From Bacteroidota bacterium (GTDB taxonomy: Bacteria; Bacteroidota; Bacteroidia; M30B66): a stretch of DNA of 64,000 nucleotides. Under the pieces are notes generated by a model. That model was not told the origin of the DNA, made no database searches, and saw only the letters and a list, made by a program, of their open reading frames with translations. Position numbers and translations under genes: made by a program. Position 1 is the first letter of the stretch. Every line of letters starts with the position of its first letter. Where the stretch lies: NCBI GenBank assembly GCA_027483445.1, contig JAIXUS010000013.1, forward strand, positions 53,936 through 117,935. The letters run 5' to 3'. Shown piece by piece: positions 62,422-64,000 of this stretch.

Positions 62422-62641
62422 AGGTGGTAGGATGTCGTTAACGTTTTAGGCTCTCCGAACGGCACTGCCAAAGGGCTTTCCTTAAGCCGGAAGTGCGCCC
62501 ATTGCAATAATAACAGTTGCAAATCCGATTTTGAGTCAATCAAACCTAGCGAATTTTGGCCTATCGAGATTGCGGTAGTTTATGGGTTTTATCCCGATTC
62601 AGGCTGTTGATGACCAACTATCTTTACCCAAAAAGAATTCT

Positions 62642-62932
62642 ATGATTATGGCAAGCCGTTGGTTTTTTTTAAGTGTGGTTGTGATGACCCTCTATTCCTG
62701 CAATAGCCTAAGCGAAGAGGTTGAAAAGAAGATGAACAACTTACAGAATAAAGCCGATTCGCTTGATGCTCTGATTAATCAAGAAGTAGAAAAGGTAACC
62801 AACCTCGATTCTCTGGTGAACACTGAGCATGAAAAGGTAAAGCAGCTAGATTCGCTTATACAAAAAAACGGCTCACGCATCGACTCTCTGGCCGGTTCTA
62901 AGGCAAAGCAATTGGAAAAATGGGTGCACTAA
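62642..62932 (+). CDS. Small coiled-coil lipoprotein
   Basis: ATG 62642 gives 96 residues; the track start at 62582 adds an unlikely N-terminal extension. The signal sequence ends in a lipobox LYSC. The rest is a coiled coil with repeating Leu-Asp-Ser-Leu units (KADSLDALINQEV, NLDSLVNTEHEKV, QLDSLIQKNG). It is predicted to be an envelope lipoprotein, perhaps a structural trimer. No family is recognised. Confidence 0.65.
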   Translation: MIMASRWFFLSVVVMTLYSCNSLSEEVEKKMNNLQNKADSLDALINQEVEKVTNLDSLVNTEHEKVKQLDSLIQKNGSRIDSLAGSKAKQLEKWVH

Positions 62933-63191
62933 ATTCCTGTAATTTAGGTTTACTGAAAAAGTTAGAAATGCAGCAAATTCCACACGACAGGGCGAAGCCG
63001 CGTATTGAATAAGGCAGGCCGAGGGCTGAACAGTAAATGCTAAACTTTTGGCTAACGTGACATCTCGCTTTAAAAAATTTGAGGGTCAAGGATTTTCGAA
63101 TGCCTAACTAAAACCACCAGAATTAGACCTAATCAAAGAGGGTTTAAAACTCTATGAAAACCGCGGTTGAGTTTTTTTCAGTAAGTCTTAC

Positions 63192-63623
63192 CTAATAATT
63201 CATTGGGTATTTCTTGTCAATCCAATCTTCGTTAATCCCCTCGATAAGATTGAGGATTTTTACGTTTTTGAAGCCCAGTGCGCTAAGCTTTTCGAGGGCA
63301 ATGGGTATGTTCGGACAGTTTTCTAACTTACAACAACCGCAATACACCACAATTTCTCGGTTCTTGGGTACCTTTTTCATCGCTTCAACCAGCTTTTGAT
63401 ACTTAGATGGAGAGCTTACAATGCCCACTTCAATTGCGTTTTTAATGTTGCGTTCAACACCCATATTCAAAATAAGAGGCTGGGCAGAGGCCGGCTTGCT
63501 GTAAGCCTCATTGAGTTTTGAAGGCTGTAAAAGTTGCTCGGCCTTAAACGAATTGGGCTGAGAATATATGAATTGGCTGAATAAGAGCGAGCAGAGGAGA
63601 GTGAGAAGTCTTGTTGATTTCAT
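63192..63623 (-). CDS. Secreted rhodanese-like protein
   Basis: ATG 63623 gives 143 residues with a signal peptide ending IYSQ. The body resembles a rhodanese fold: ILNMGVERNIKNAIEVG near the start and VVYCGCCKLENCPN at the position of the active-site Cys loop, followed by ALGFKNVKILNLIEGINEDW. The CGCC cluster at the catalytic loop is unusual. It may handle sulfur or metals in the periplasm. No neighbours support a pathway. Confidence 0.7.
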   Translation of the reverse strand: MKSTRLLTLLCSLLFSQFIYSQPNSFKAEQLLQPSKLNEAYSKPASAQPLILNMGVERNIKNAIEVGIVSSPSKYQKLVEAMKKVPKNREIVVYCGCCKLENCPNIPIALEKLSALGFKNVKILNLIEGINEDWIDKKYPMNY

Positions 63624-63638
63624 GGTACAATAAAACAC

Positions 63639-64000
63639 ACATTTAACGCAACATTAATGCATTTAGTTCAATCGCCCAAACCTCATCTACCCCTGTAGAA
63701 GTTAAAGAGCCCAAAAATCCAACTCTCAGAGCGCATTACGGATTATCTCAAGCCTCTGGTTGAGTATTGGCTTCGGATTCCCAATGGATATTAATCAAAG
63801 CAATTATTTTGGGGTGGCAGAAAGTCAGAAGAGCAGCTTTAGCTTCCATTGTTGAATAAAGCCAAAGCTCCAGGCTCAGTGTGAACCCGATTTTATACTG
63901 TGCAATGATCAAGTGCATTTCTGCCGGCTCAACAAAATAGCTACATAGCTCTCGATAAAATAGAATATATACTTAGATTTGGGAAGCATACTGTAATATA
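63639..64000. other. Right-edge stretch, no confident gene
   Basis: About 360 bases. A minus-strand frame (63748-63918, 56 codons from an ATG) is open but has no recognised features. No RNA or repeat was found. Confidence 0.35.

Noticed and set aside
63748-63918. 56-codon minus-strand ORF at the right edge
   Set aside because: There is no signal, family or promoter support; it may be chance.

Overview
The window looks like a chromosomal segment of a member of the Bacteroidota, probably of the Flavobacteriales. The evidence is: type IX secretion (T9SS) C-terminal sorting domains on several secreted proteins; TAnnTTTG-type -7 promoter boxes just upstream of several starts; lipoproteins with Bacteroidota-style lipoboxes; and the zapA-rny pairing. 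GC content is moderate (mid 40s by eye), with a few sharply GC-rich islands. No rRNA, tRNA, CRISPR array or transposase was recognised.

Region 1 (1-20100) is the most unusual. Five consecutive + strand genes encode secreted proteins that share an unrecognised N-terminal coiled-coil module of about 450-500 residues. Each is joined to a different C-terminal C-type-lectin-fold domain: one FISUMP domain and four FGE-sulfatase-like domains, one of them very divergent. The third and fourth genes end in a GC-rich segment whose differences fall almost only on the first two bases of NNC codons. That is the signature of adenine mutagenesis by a diversity-generating retroelement (DGR). A shared GC-rich 3' flank with hairpins follows both genes and also follows a decayed pseudogene copy. 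No reverse transcriptase or complete template repeat lies in the window, so diversification would have to be driven from elsewhere. Immediately downstream are a secreted DUF4384-like protein, a secreted caspase-like (C14) protease and, convergently, a membrane class III adenylate cyclase with a predicted sensor propeller. I infer a surface recognition and signalling or protease module with variable lectin-like ligand-binding proteins.

Region 2 (20100-26900) holds small hypothetical proteins, two tandem Sel1-like paralogues, a trypsin-like lipoprotein protease, a frameshifted hypothetical gene and a 1.3 kb non-coding stretch with a 110-bp tandem repeat. Region 3 (26940-40200) is mostly housekeeping or secretory: a DEAD-box RNA helicase, a T9SS subtilase, a cassette-like OsmC gene, mnmA, a MORN-repeat protein, two thioredoxin-fold proteins, a T9SS secreted protein and an M23 peptidase. 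Region 4 (40289-52655) starts with a zapB-like/zapA/rny cluster and runs on into a tightly overlapping surface-polysaccharide operon: GT2, an amidotransferase fusion, a GT-C enzyme split at a T7 tract, two flippases, GT4 and an O-antigen ligase/polymerase. Region 5 (52652-64000) holds a giant T9SS beta-helix protein with a poly-Asp tract, a DegT aminotransferase likely linked to the polysaccharide genes, a Kazal-like lipoprotein, a Crp/Fnr regulator with a nearby palindromic operator candidate, a DUF418-like membrane protein, a coiled-coil lipoprotein and a rhodanese-like secreted protein.
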